From: Catellatospora citrea
GTDB taxonomy: Bacteria; Actinomycetota; Actinomycetes; Mycobacteriales; Micromonosporaceae
DNA length: 64,000 nucleotides
Assembly (NCBI RefSeq): GCF_003610235.1
Contig: NZ_RAPR01000001.1
Coordinates: 5,704,001 to 5,768,000, forward strand
Reading direction: 5' to 3'
Of the stretch, positions 1-8,413 are shown in pieces. The notes under the pieces are model-generated. The model had not been told where the DNA came from. It ran no database searches and saw only the letters and a program-made list of their open reading frames with translations. Position 1 is the first letter of the stretch; every line of letters starts with the position of its first letter. A program made the translations under genes and the position numbers.

Positions 1-787
<787 letters not shown>

Positions 788-872
788 TTACTCAATCGGT
801 TGATCTACCAGGCCCGCCGTCCCGTCATCCGGGCTGTGTCGGCCCGTGACGAGCGGCACGTCAGCGGGGGTT

Positions 873-908
873 CGCGCCCGGCCACGGGTGTGGTCGCGGC
901 CGGGCGCG
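873..908 (-). terminator. Hairpin terminator after EamA gene
   Basis: Perfect 11-bp inverted repeat (CGCGCCCGGCC at 873-883 and its complement at 898-908) with a 14-nt loop. It begins 3 nt after the stop codon of the leftward EamA transporter gene. There is no strong T tract, as is usual for high-GC actinobacterial terminators. Confidence 0.7.
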
Positions 909-911
909 GGA

Positions 912-1775
912 TCAGCCCCGGCCCAGGGTCACGCCGACGGCGCCGACGACCACGCCGAGCGCGGCGACCAGCCGCCGCCACATGTCGCGCTCGCCGAGCA
1001 GCCGCGCCCCCAGGAACACCACCAGCAGCACGCTGACCTCGCGCAGCGGAGCGACCACGGTCACCGGGGCCATCGTCATCGCGGTCAGGGCCAGCATGTA
1101 CGCCCCGGGTGAGCAGACCGCGGTGCCGAACACCTCACGGCGGTGCTCGCGCCACACCTGCTTCGCCCTCGCCCGGTGCTTGATCAGCCACGGGGCCAGC
1201 AGCAGCGCCCGACCGGTGTCGCCGCCCCAGTTGACCAGGATCGGCGACAGCGCGGCGACCGCGACCGCGTTGCGGTCCCAGAGGGTGTACGCGGCGATGA
1301 ACACGCCCGTCGCGAGCGCGTACAGGATGGGGGCCTTGCGTTTGAGGGCGTCGGGGGAGGGCTTGCCGATCAGGGCGACGCTGACCGACAGCGCGAGGGT
1401 GCCGGCCCAGCCGAGCAGGCCGGGGTCCTCGTCGAAGAACGGCACCGCGACGGCGCAGATCAGCACCGGGCCCAGGCCCCGGGCGACGGGGTAGACGACC
1501 GACAGGTCGCCGACCGCGTAGCCGCGTTGCAGCAGCAGGTAGTAGCCGGTGTGCAGCAGCGCCGCGCCGCCGAGCAGCACCAGGCTGCCCCAGCCGAGCG
1601 CGTCCCAGCCGGTGACCAGCGCCCAGATGCCGAACGGGGCCCAGATCAGCGCGGCGACCACCGACCAGACGGCGACGAAGGCCGTGCCCGCGACCGCGGC
1701 CCGCTTGGACAGCAGGTTCCAGGTCGCGTGGCACAGCACCGAAGCCGCGACCAGCGCGAACGCCGTGAGCGACAC
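912..1775 (-). CDS. EamA/DMT-family transporter
   Basis: A 287-residue protein built almost entirely of about ten hydrophobic segments in two homologous halves, the layout of EamA drug/metabolite transporters. It opens with MSLTAFALVAASVLCHATWNL, and a HATWN motif after the first helix is typical of this family. Substrate is unknown; relatives export amino acids or metabolites across the cytoplasmic membrane. The GTG start lies one base after the stop of the phosphodiesterase-like gene, so both are almost certainly translated from one mRNA. A hairpin terminator follows the stop. Confidence 0.85.
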   Translation of the reverse strand: MSLTAFALVAASVLCHATWNLLSKRAAVAGTAFVAVWSVVAALIWAPFGIWALVTGWDALGWGSLVLLGGAALLHTGYYLLLQRGYAVGDLSVVYPVARGLGPVLICAVAVPFFDEDPGLLGWAGTLALSVSVALIGKPSPDALKRKAPILYALATGVFIAAYTLWDRNAVAVAALSPILVNWGGDTGRALLLAPWLIKHRARAKQVWREHRREVFGTAVCSPGAYMLALTAMTMAPVTVVAPLREVSVLLVVFLGARLLGERDMWRRLVAALGVVVGAVGVTLGRG

Positions 1776-1776
1776 G

Positions 1777-2634
1777 TCAGGCCGTCACGGCGGGGACCGG
1801 CGCGGCAGGCCGCTCCGGGATCAAGGAGGTGCCCGCGAGGTGGCTCTCGCCGATGAGCGGCTGGCCCAGCACGGCGAGCACGGTCGGGGCGACCGAGACG
1901 TGGCTGACGTCGGCGGGCGGTGTGGCGCCGATGCCCGCGCCGCAGGCGGCCAGCCAGGCGGTGCGCTCCCAGCGGCTGCGGCCGCCGTGGCCGCCCTCGT
2001 CGCGGTGTCCGTGGTCGGTGACGACGAGCACCGTCCAGCTCTCCTGCGCGTACCGGGGGCGGGCCCGGACCGCGTCGAGGACCTGGCCGAGGCGGCGGTC
2101 GGCGCGCTCGATCGCCGCCGTGTACTCCGCCCCCGTGCCCAGCTCGTGCGCGACCTCGTCGGGTTCGCCGAGGTAGACGAACGAGGCGTGGAAGGCGCCC
2201 CCGCCCAGGGCGTGTGCCGCGGCGTCGGCGACGTGCTGGTCGGCGACGTCGTGGCCGAGGGTGTGCCCGTCGGCGAAGGTGAGCAGGCTGGGCGAGGTGA
2301 ACATCGGGCCGCCGTACGCCGTGGTGACCAGCGGCGCCCAGCTCGCCCCGACGAACGTGGTGAAGCCGCGGCGCTTGGCGGTGGTGAACACGTCGGGGAA
2401 CGCGTCGAGGCGGTGGCCGGAGAACACGTTGCCGTAGATGCCGTGCACCCGCGGCCACAGCCCGGTCGCCACCGAGGCCCAGGTCGGCCCGGACAGGGTG
2501 GGCGCGTCGGTGCTCAGCTCGAACTCGGCCAGCCACCCCTCGCGCTCGATCGCGTCCAGGTGCGGCGTGTGGGCGGCGCGGGCGGTGTCCAGCCGGACCC
2601 CGTCGATGCCCACGACCAGGATGTGTGCGCTCAT
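1777..2634 (-). CDS. Alkaline phosphatase superfamily phosphodiesterase/nucleotide pyrophosphatase-like protein
   Basis: A 285-residue cytoplasmic-looking protein. The N-terminal VVGIDGVRLDTA supplies the first metal-binding Asp, TLSGPTWASVATG resembles the nucleophile-containing segment, and VTDHGHRDEGGHGG supplies the late metal ligands Asp-His and His of the type I phosphodiesterase/nucleotide pyrophosphatase fold. The substrate cannot be read from sequence. Its ATG overlaps the stop of the mini-ORF at 2631-2693 (ATGA), which links it to the GH13 gene upstream; the EamA transporter follows 1 nt later. The set may handle a sugar-derived phosphate ester or nucleotide, but that is a guess. 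Confidence 0.8.
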   Translation of the reverse strand: MSAHILVVGIDGVRLDTARAAHTPHLDAIEREGWLAEFELSTDAPTLSGPTWASVATGLWPRVHGIYGNVFSGHRLDAFPDVFTTAKRRGFTTFVGASWAPLVTTAYGGPMFTSPSLLTFADGHTLGHDVADQHVADAAAHALGGGAFHASFVYLGEPDEVAHELGTGAEYTAAIERADRRLGQVLDAVRARPRYAQESWTVLVVTDHGHRDEGGHGGRSRWERTAWLAACGAGIGATPPADVSHVSVAPTVLAVLGQPLIGESHLAGTSLIPERPAAPVPAVTA

Positions 2635-2693
2635 GCCTTCTCCTCGCTGCGCTCGTCGGCGGCATCGTGACCGCTCATGATTCGCTCGCTCAT
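2631..2693 (-). CDS. Mini-ORF coupling GH13 and phosphodiesterase genes (DERSEE family)
   Basis: Twenty codons starting MSERIMSGHDAA and ending DERSEEKA, 20 nt after the GH13 stop. Its TGA overlaps the ATG of the next gene as ATGA. The codons GAG GAG near its end form a strong Shine-Dalgarno 5 nt before that ATG. The same ending appears in mini-ORFs at 25305, 25376 and 31218. Whether the peptide is made is unknown; the DNA arrangement itself suggests translational coupling. Confidence 0.5.
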   Translation of the reverse strand: MSERIMSGHDAADERSEEKA

Positions 2694-2713
2694 GCGAAAA
2701 ACTCCGACGGTGT

Positions 2714-4333
2714 TCATGCGGTGCGCAGCCAGACGGCGCTGTTCGGGGCGATCTTCAGGTCCTCCAGCGGATCGCTGGTGAGCAGCAGGTACTCGTACGG
2801 CGGCAGGTCTGCGGGTGTGTCGCCGAGGTTGACCAGGCAGGCGAAGCCGTCGCCGCGCTGGAAGTGCAGCACGCCGTCGGGGGCGGGCAGCCAGTGCAGC
2901 GGGCCGTCGCCGAGGTCCGGTTCGGTGCGGCGCACGTGCAGGGCGCGGCGGTACAGCTCCAGCATGGAGCGCCGGTCGCCGGTCTGCGCGGCGGCCGACA
3001 GCGCGGCCCAGCTCGCGGGCTGCGGCAGCCACGGGTCGGCGACCGCCTGGTCGGGGCTGAAGCCGTACGGCTTCGTCTGTCCCGACCAGGGCAGCGGCAC
3101 CCGGCAGCCGTCGCGGCCACGGTCGGTGAACCCGGACCGCAGCCAGCGCGGGTCCTGCAGCAGCTCGTCGGGGATGTCCTCGACCTCGGGCAGGCCCAGC
3201 TCCTCACCCTGGTAGACGTAGGCGGAGCCGGGCAGGGCCAGGGTGAGCAGCGCGGCGGCGCGGGCGCGGCGGGTGCCGAGCACGAGGTCGCTGGGCTCGA
3301 CGTGCTTGGCGTCGTCGAACGAGTGCGCGGTGTGCGCCCGGCCGTAGCGGGTGGCGTGCCGGACCACGTCGTGGTTGGACAGCACCCAGGTCGCGGGCGC
3401 GCCGACCATGGCGTGGGTCGCCAGCGTCGTGTCGATGACGTCGCGGAACGCGGCGGCATCCCAGGGGCAGGACAGGAACGGGAAGTTGAAGCCGGTGTGC
3501 AGCTCGTCCGGGCGCAGGTAGCGGGTGAACCGGTCGGGGTCGTCGTCCCACAGCTCGCCGACGAACACCCCGCGCTGCGGGTACGAGTCGGCGATCTTGC
3601 GCCAGTCGCGGTAGATCTCGTGCACGCCCTCCTGGTCGCGCCAGGGACGGATCACGTCCGCGCCGAGCGTGGCCAGGTCCGGCAGGGCCGGGTCCTTGAC
3701 CAGGTGGTCGGCGACGTCGATGCGGAACCCGTCGACCCCGCGGTCCAGCCAGAAGCGCAGCGTGGCCTGGAAGTCCTCGCGTACGGCCGGGTGGTCCCAG
3801 TTCCAGTCGGGCTGCTCGGGGGCGAACATGTGCAGGTACCACTCGCCGTCGGGGACCCGGGTCCAGGCTGGGCCGCCGAAGTGCGAGCCCCAGTCGGTGG
3901 GCGGCAGCTCGCCGTGCTCGCCCCGGCCGGGCCGGAACCAGAACAGCTCCCGCTCGGGCGAGCCGGGGCCTGCCGCCAGCGCGGCCTGGAACCGCGGGTG
4001 CCGGTCGGAGCAGTGGTTGGGCACGATGTCGACGATCACGCGCAGCCGGTGCTGGTGCGCCTCGGTGATGAACAGCTCGGCCTCGGCCAGGGTGCCGAAG
4101 ACCGGGTCGATGTCGCGGTAGTCGGCCACGTCGTAGCCGGCGTCGGCCATCGGGGAGACGTACCAGGGGCTCAGCCAGATCGCGTCGACGCCGAGGTCGC
4201 GCAGGTAGGGCAGGCGCTCGCGCAGGCCGGCGATGTCGCCGAGGCCGTCGCCGTTCCCGTCGGCGAAGCTGCGCGGGTACACCTGGTAGATGACGGCGTC
4301 ACGCCACCAGGGGTGTTCGTGTCGTGAGGACAT
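2714..4333 (-). CDS. GH13 alpha-glucosidase / oligo-1,6-glucosidase
   Basis: Predicted 539 residues from the ATG at 4333, chosen because MSSRHEHPWWRDAVIYQVYPR is the canonical family opening and GGAG lies 8 nt upstream; the frame stays open to an ATG at 4429. The catalytic triad is visible: nucleophile Asp206 in FRIDVAD, acid/base Glu260 in VGELW, and Asp322 in SNHD. QVYPRSFADGNGDG and DIVPNHCSD match intracellular alpha-glucosidases acting on malto- or isomalto-oligosaccharides or trehalose-like sugars. No signal peptide, so it probably acts on imported sugars. It heads an operon with the mini-ORF, phosphodiesterase and EamA genes, under the LacI-type operator at 4381. Confidence 0.93.
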   Translation of the reverse strand: MSSRHEHPWWRDAVIYQVYPRSFADGNGDGLGDIAGLRERLPYLRDLGVDAIWLSPWYVSPMADAGYDVADYRDIDPVFGTLAEAELFITEAHQHRLRVIVDIVPNHCSDRHPRFQAALAAGPGSPERELFWFRPGRGEHGELPPTDWGSHFGGPAWTRVPDGEWYLHMFAPEQPDWNWDHPAVREDFQATLRFWLDRGVDGFRIDVADHLVKDPALPDLATLGADVIRPWRDQEGVHEIYRDWRKIADSYPQRGVFVGELWDDDPDRFTRYLRPDELHTGFNFPFLSCPWDAAAFRDVIDTTLATHAMVGAPATWVLSNHDVVRHATRYGRAHTAHSFDDAKHVEPSDLVLGTRRARAAALLTLALPGSAYVYQGEELGLPEVEDIPDELLQDPRWLRSGFTDRGRDGCRVPLPWSGQTKPYGFSPDQAVADPWLPQPASWAALSAAAQTGDRRSMLELYRRALHVRRTEPDLGDGPLHWLPAPDGVLHFQRGDGFACLVNLGDTPADLPPYEYLLLTSDPLEDLKIAPNSAVWLRTA

Positions 4334-4380
4334 GTCCGGCTCCGTGGGGGAGTGGGGTGGGGTAGTCCGATAGTAACAAG

Positions 4381-4398
4381 ATGGAAAACGCTTTCCAT
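4381..4398. promoter_or_regulatory. LacI-family operator upstream of GH13 operon
   Basis: ATGGAAAACGCTTTCCAT is an 18-bp palindrome with one mismatch, centred on the CG step typical of LacI/GalR operators, 48 bp before the GH13 start. Its core (4383-4396) matches the site at 6787-6800 at 12 of 14 positions, suggesting one shared regulator. Neither LacI gene in this window is adjacent. Confidence 0.75.
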
Positions 4399-4457
4399 CG
4401 CGGCCGCCCACCCTACCGGGGCACTTCACTCACGGTCAACGGGCGGCCCGCCGGCCG

Positions 4458-4523
4458 ATGATCCGTTTTTGTGGACGCCTGACGCTGCCATGACAGCGTC
4501 CAGCGTCCACAAAAACGGATCAT
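4458..4523. repeat. Long intergenic palindrome (possible bidirectional terminator)
   Basis: A perfect 21-bp inverted repeat (arms 4458-4478 and 4503-4523), extended by nine more pairs with two mismatches, leaving a 6-nt loop. It contains T5/A5 runs, so a transcript from either strand ends a stem in a U- or A-rich segment. It lies after the stop of the P1 peptidase gene (4534) and before the GH13 promoter. It is far longer and more AT-rich than ordinary terminators here. Confidence 0.85.
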
Positions 4524-4533
4524 GAAGACTAGC

Positions 4534-5637
4534 CTACGAGTGGAGGGCGAGCAGGGCGGCGACGCGGTCGACGGGCAGGCCCTCCGAGGAGTTGCCGTTG
4601 CGGCCGGTCACGGTGGGGGCGTTGAGGAGGCTGTTGAGCACGCTCTCCTCGGTCGCCTCGACCACCGCGGCGAAGAACGGGTCCAGCTGGCGGCCCTGCA
4701 GCGGGGTGACCGGCGAGACGGACCCGCGCGGGGCGCGCAGGCCGGTGGCCAGGGCCAGGAAGATCTCGCCGCTGGCGTGGTGCGCGGTCGAGCCGGTGCG
4801 GGCCAGGCCCAGCCCGGCCCGGCGGGCCAGCCGCTGGCAGCCGGCGGGGTCGATCGGCGCGTCGGTGATCACGACGACGATGCAGGAGCCTGCCGGGGGC
4901 GCGGTCGGCGCGGGCGCGGGCGGCAGCAGCTGTCCCACCGGGACGCCGGCCACCGTGAGGCGGCCCCGCTCGCCGAAGTTCGTCATGACCAGCACGCCGA
5001 CGGTATGGCCGGACGGCACCACCCGCGACGCGGTGCCGATGCCGCCCTTGAAGCCCAGGCAGCTCATGCCGGTCCCGGAACCGACGGCGCCCTCGGCGGG
5101 CGGCGCGGTGGGCCGTCCGGCCGAGCGGTCGGCGACGGCGGTGGCCGCGCTCGCCCGTGCGGCGGTCAGCGCGGCGGCCACGTCCTCGCGGGTCACCTGC
5201 ATACGGCGGGAATCGGACAGGAAGCTGTCATCGCACTCGGCCACCACGGGGATGACCACGTCGTCGTCGCCGATGCCGGGCTCGGACTCCATCAGCAGCT
5301 CGCAGGCGGCGTCGTAGACCCGGCCCAGCTGCATCGTCGAGGTCAGGAAGATCGGTGTCTCGGCCAGGCCCCACTCCTGCGCGGACATGAAGCCGGTGCA
5401 CTCGCCCGCGCCGTTGAGGATCGCGCCGCCCGCGGGGATCGGTTCGCGGAACGCGTTGCCGCCCGGGTCGATGACCGTGACGCCGGTGCGGGCCACGCCG
5501 CGGCCGACCGGCGGCGGGTCCTCGTCGCGCCACACGGTGGCGTGCCCGACGCCCACGCCGGGCACGTCGAGGATGGAGCGGCTGGGGCCGCTGGGCAGCT
5601 CACCGATGGTGATGCCGAGTTCGGTCACGCGAGGCAT
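4534..5637 (-). CDS. P1 family peptidase (DmpA-like, self-cleaving N-terminal nucleophile aminopeptidase)
   Basis: A 367-residue protein of the S58/DmpA family, which includes L-aminopeptidase/D-esterase DmpA and beta-peptidyl aminopeptidases. ILDVPGVGVGHATVW opens the family domain, and GTGMSCLGFKGGIGTASR is the conserved glycine-rich motif. PAGSCIVVVITDAP contains the autocleavage site: Gly250-Ser251 by my count, almost the position in DmpA, so the precursor should split into about 27 and 12 kDa chains with Ser251 as nucleophile. No signal peptide is evident. It is a single leftward gene ending at the palindrome and divergent from the deacetylase-like gene at 5712. Confidence 0.92.
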   Translation of the reverse strand: MPRVTELGITIGELPSGPSRSILDVPGVGVGHATVWRDEDPPPVGRGVARTGVTVIDPGGNAFREPIPAGGAILNGAGECTGFMSAQEWGLAETPIFLTSTMQLGRVYDAACELLMESEPGIGDDDVVIPVVAECDDSFLSDSRRMQVTREDVAAALTAARASAATAVADRSAGRPTAPPAEGAVGSGTGMSCLGFKGGIGTASRVVPSGHTVGVLVMTNFGERGRLTVAGVPVGQLLPPAPAPTAPPAGSCIVVVITDAPIDPAGCQRLARRAGLGLARTGSTAHHASGEIFLALATGLRAPRGSVSPVTPLQGRQLDPFFAAVVEATEESVLNSLLNAPTVTGRNGNSSEGLPVDRVAALLALHS

Positions 5638-5711
5638 GGGCGCAGCCTAACTGAGTCTCGACTCAGTAACGATCCCTGCCGCCCGGCCGTCCGTGCTGGC
5701 ATCATGCCGGG

Positions 5712-6776
5712 ATGGCGAAGCTGGGCCTGCCCGTGGTGTGGAGCGACGACGTGCTGCGGCACGTGCCGAAAGCGGAGATCTGGATCGGCGTGCCCACACC
5801 CGGCACCGAGCTGCCCGAGCGGGCCACCGTGCTGCGCTCGGCGCTGGTGCGGGCCGGAGCCCGCCTGGTCGAGGCCCGCCCGCTGGGCGACGAGCTGCTC
5901 GCCCGGGTGCACACTCCCGAGCTGCTGGCGCACCTGGAGGGCGTGTACGGCCAGTGGGTCGACGGCGGCTACCTGGAGTACCAGGACCGGGTGGTGCCGT
6001 ACGTGTTCCCGACTCCGGCGATGCTGGAAGGGCTGCCGATGCGCCGGCCCACGGCGACGCACGCGCGGGCGGGGCAGTTCTGCTACGACACGATGACCCT
6101 GGTCGGGCCGGGCACCTGGCCCGCGGCGCGGGCGGCCGCACACGCCGCCGCGACGGCGGCCGACCTGGTCGCCGCGGGGGAGCGGGCGGCGTACGCCATC
6201 TGCCGACCGCCCGGCCACCACGCGACCCGCAGCGGCTTCGGCGGCTCCTGCTACCTCAACAACGCCGCGGTCGCGGTGCTCGCGCTGCAGCGCGCGGGGG
6301 TGGCCCGGGTCGCCGTGGTCGATGTGGACGCCCACCACGGCAACGGCACCCAGTCGATCTTCTATGACCGCGCCGACGTGCTCTACACCTCGGTGCACGT
6401 GGACCCGGGTGAGGGCTGGTTCCCGCACTACGCGGGTTTCGCCGACGAGACGGGCGCCGGCGCGGGCGAGGGGGCGAACCGCAACGTGCCGCTGGCGCCG
6501 GGCACCGGTGACGAGGGCTGGCTCGCGGGTGTGCGGCAGCTGGTCGAGTTCATCGGCGACCGCGCCGACGCGGTGGTGCTCTCGCTGGGCGTCGACGCGG
6601 CCAAGGACGACCCGGAGAGCCCGCTGCAGGTCACCGAGGACGGCTACGGCCGCACCGGCGAACTGGTCCGCGAGCTGGGGCTGCCCGTCGTCGCGGTGCA
6701 CGAGGGCGGCTACCACCTGCCGACGCTAGGTTCCCTCACCGTCGCCACCCTGGCGGGGATCACCGGAACCCGCTAA
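5712..6776 (+). CDS. Histone deacetylase / acetylpolyamine amidohydrolase family protein
   Basis: A 354-residue zinc amidohydrolase of the arginase/deacetylase fold. RPPGHHAT, DVDAHHGNGTQ (zinc ligands Asp and His) and SLGVDAAKDDP (third ligand Asp) are all present, followed by the late glycine-rich EGGYHLP motif. Bacterial members remove acetyl groups from polyamines, small molecules or proteins such as acetyl-CoA synthetase; the substrate here is unknown. It starts at an ATG divergent from the P1 peptidase, with about 75 bp between the starts. The next gene begins 45 bp downstream but has its own LacI-type operator, so co-transcription is not assured. Confidence 0.92.
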   Translation: MAKLGLPVVWSDDVLRHVPKAEIWIGVPTPGTELPERATVLRSALVRAGARLVEARPLGDELLARVHTPELLAHLEGVYGQWVDGGYLEYQDRVVPYVFPTPAMLEGLPMRRPTATHARAGQFCYDTMTLVGPGTWPAARAAAHAAATAADLVAAGERAAYAICRPPGHHATRSGFGGSCYLNNAAVAVLALQRAGVARVAVVDVDAHHGNGTQSIFYDRADVLYTSVHVDPGEGWFPHYAGFADETGAGAGEGANRNVPLAPGTGDEGWLAGVRQLVEFIGDRADAVVLSLGVDAAKDDPESPLQVTEDGYGRTGELVRELGLPVVAVHEGGYHLPTLGSLTVATLAGITGTR

Positions 6777-6786
6777 CCTCAACGGC

Positions 6787-6800
6787 GGTAAGCGCTTTCC
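6787..6800. promoter_or_regulatory. LacI-type operator before DUF6807 gene
   Basis: GGTAAGCGCTTTCC is a 14-bp palindrome with one mismatch around GCGC, 21 bp before the DUF6807 start. It matches the GH13 operator core at 12 of 14 positions, implying one regulator controls both units. Confidence 0.65.
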
Positions 6801-6820
6801 GCATCATCTCCGCGGCGGGC

Positions 6821-7630
6821 ATGGCAGCAGAGGCGGCGGGTCGCGTGGAGTTCATGGTGGCGGGTCGGGTGGTGGCCGAGTACCGCTCGGGGGCGGAGGT
6901 CGCACCGACGCTGGGGCCGCGGCCCTACCTGCATCCGATCCGGACTCTCGCGGGCACGCTCGTCACGGACGCGATGCCCGACGACCACCGCTGGCACCTG
7001 GGGCTCTCGCTGGCCGTGCAGGACGTCAACCGGAACAACCTGTGGGGCGGCCGGACCTACGTGCGCGACCAGGGCTACACCTGGCTCGACGACCACGGGT
7101 CGATCACCGGTGAGGGGTTCGACGAGGTGGGCTCGGGCGGGTTCGCGCAGCGGCTGGCATGGCGGGGCACGGACGGCAAGGTGCTGCTGGCGGAGCGGCG
7201 CACGATGACGGCGACCTACCTCGACGAGCGGTCGTGGATGCTCGAACTGGGATGGTGGCTGACCGCGACGCAGACCGTCGTGCTGGGCAGCCCGGCGACC
7301 AACGGGCGGCCGGGCGGGGCGGGGTACGGCGGGTGTTTCTGGCGGATCGCGCCGGGGGCGAACCTCGCCCTGACCGCGGGCGAGCTGGTCGGCGAGGAGC
7401 AGGTCAACGGGAGCGCGGAGGCCGAGCTGGTCTGGCGGGGCGAGTCGGGCGGCGCGGCGTACACCCTGCGGTTCTCGGGGCTGGGCAGCGGCGACCGGTG
7501 GTTCGTGCGCACCAGCGAAGGATCGACCGGGTATCCGGGAGTCTGCGCCGCATGGGCCTACGAGCATCCGCGGCTGATCGAGGCGCACGAGACCTGGCAC
7601 GGCAGGCTGCGCGTGGTGATCAGCGACTGA
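6821..7630 (+). CDS. DUF6807 (PmoA-related) protein
   Basis: A 269-residue protein without signal or membrane segments. Motifs YLHPIRTLAGT, DDHRWHLGLSLAV, NLWGGRTYV and the DQGYTWLDDHG stretch fit the DUF6807/PmoA family, whose members often sit in sugar-catabolism loci of actinobacteria and have no firm enzymatic assignment. The upstream GCGC operator shared with the GH13 operon supports a carbohydrate link. The start is the first ATG after the operator; no strong Shine-Dalgarno is visible. It converges on a TetR gene 18 bp downstream, with only a short CGGCAG hairpin between. Confidence 0.8.
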   Translation: MAAEAAGRVEFMVAGRVVAEYRSGAEVAPTLGPRPYLHPIRTLAGTLVTDAMPDDHRWHLGLSLAVQDVNRNNLWGGRTYVRDQGYTWLDDHGSITGEGFDEVGSGGFAQRLAWRGTDGKVLLAERRTMTATYLDERSWMLELGWWLTATQTVVLGSPATNGRPGGAGYGGCFWRIAPGANLALTAGELVGEEQVNGSAEAELVWRGESGGAAYTLRFSGLGSGDRWFVRTSEGSTGYPGVCAAWAYEHPRLIEAHETWHGRLRVVISD

Positions 7631-7648
7631 ACCGCGGCAGGCTGCCGG

Positions 7649-8251
7649 TCAGGCCAGGTCGGACGGGTCGAGGCCGACCTCGCGGGCGGCGACCATGCGC
7701 ATCCAGTCGAAGGCCTGCTTGCGGGAGATCGCCTTCTCGTGCACGGTGAGCTGCACCGCGAGCCCATCGATGATGGCGTTGATGCGCCATGCCGCCCCGG
7801 CCGGGTCGTCGCAGGTGAACGAGCCGTCGGCGACCCCGTTGGCGATGACCTCGGTGAGGCCTTCCTTCCAGCGCAGGTCCATGCGGCGCGAGACCTTCTC
7901 CAGCTCCGGCGTGCGCAGCGCCTCCGACCAGCCGTCGATCCACATCATCCAGGACTTGGACCGGCCGGTCGGGGCGAGCAGTTTCACCAGCTTCTTCAGC
8001 TTCTCGACGGACGACGCGTTGGAGTCGATCACCGCGTGCAGCCGGGCCATGTCCTGCTCGGCGGCGTACGCGAAAGCCTGCGCGAGCAGCGCGTCCTTGC
8101 TGGTGAAGTGGTAGAAGACCAGGGCCTGGCTGACCCCGGCCGCCTTGGCGACATCGGCGGTGCGGGTGTTGGCGAAGCCGCGCTCGACGATCACGTCCAC
8201 TGCGGTGCGCAGCAGCGAGTCCAAGCGCACTTCAGCAGTTCGTCGAGCCAC
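7649..8251 (-). CDS. TetR family transcriptional regulator
   Basis: A 200-residue protein from a GTG start. The N-terminal helix-turn-helix is clear: TRTADVAKAAGVSQALVFYHF, here read as two adjoining helices ending in the usual YHFTSKDALL. The C-terminal 140 residues form the ligand domain, with SWMMWIDGWSEA probably lining the pocket. The MFS transporter gene ends 162 bp upstream on the same strand, separated by a long palindrome that likely stops read-through. It may repress the transporter, but no paired operator was recognised. Confidence 0.9.
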   Translation of the reverse strand: MARRTAEVRLDSLLRTAVDVIVERGFANTRTADVAKAAGVSQALVFYHFTSKDALLAQAFAYAAEQDMARLHAVIDSNASSVEKLKKLVKLLAPTGRSKSWMMWIDGWSEALRTPELEKVSRRMDLRWKEGLTEVIANGVADGSFTCDDPAGAAWRINAIIDGLAVQLTVHEKAISRKQAFDWMRMVAAREVGLDPSDLA

Positions 8252-8333
8252 CGCTGAACCCTAACCCACCCCCACCCACACCCCACCATCCACCAACTCC
8301 CCGACCACCCCCCGCCCCCCGCCGCCGGACGGC

Positions 8334-8400
8334 GTCGCAACTCATAAAGACTCGCGGCTTCGTCGGTCGGTTGAGGCCGCGACTCTTTAAGAGTTGCGGC
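8334..8400. repeat. Intergenic palindrome, GCAACTC family copy A
   Basis: Imperfect inverted repeat with 25-nt arms (8334-8358 and 8376-8400, about three mismatches) and a 17-nt loop. The right arm, centred on CGACTCTTTAAGAGTTGCG, recurs at 22951-22979 and 53662-53684. It lies 14 bp after the MFS gene stop. Possible roles: rho-independent terminator or a mobile palindromic element. Confidence 0.8.
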
Positions 8401-8413
8401 AGGTGGGGGGCGG

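Noticed and set aside
5625..6716. Antisense 363-codon frame opposite the deacetylase-like gene
   Set aside because: No domain and strongly biased composition; the sense gene has all active-site motifs.
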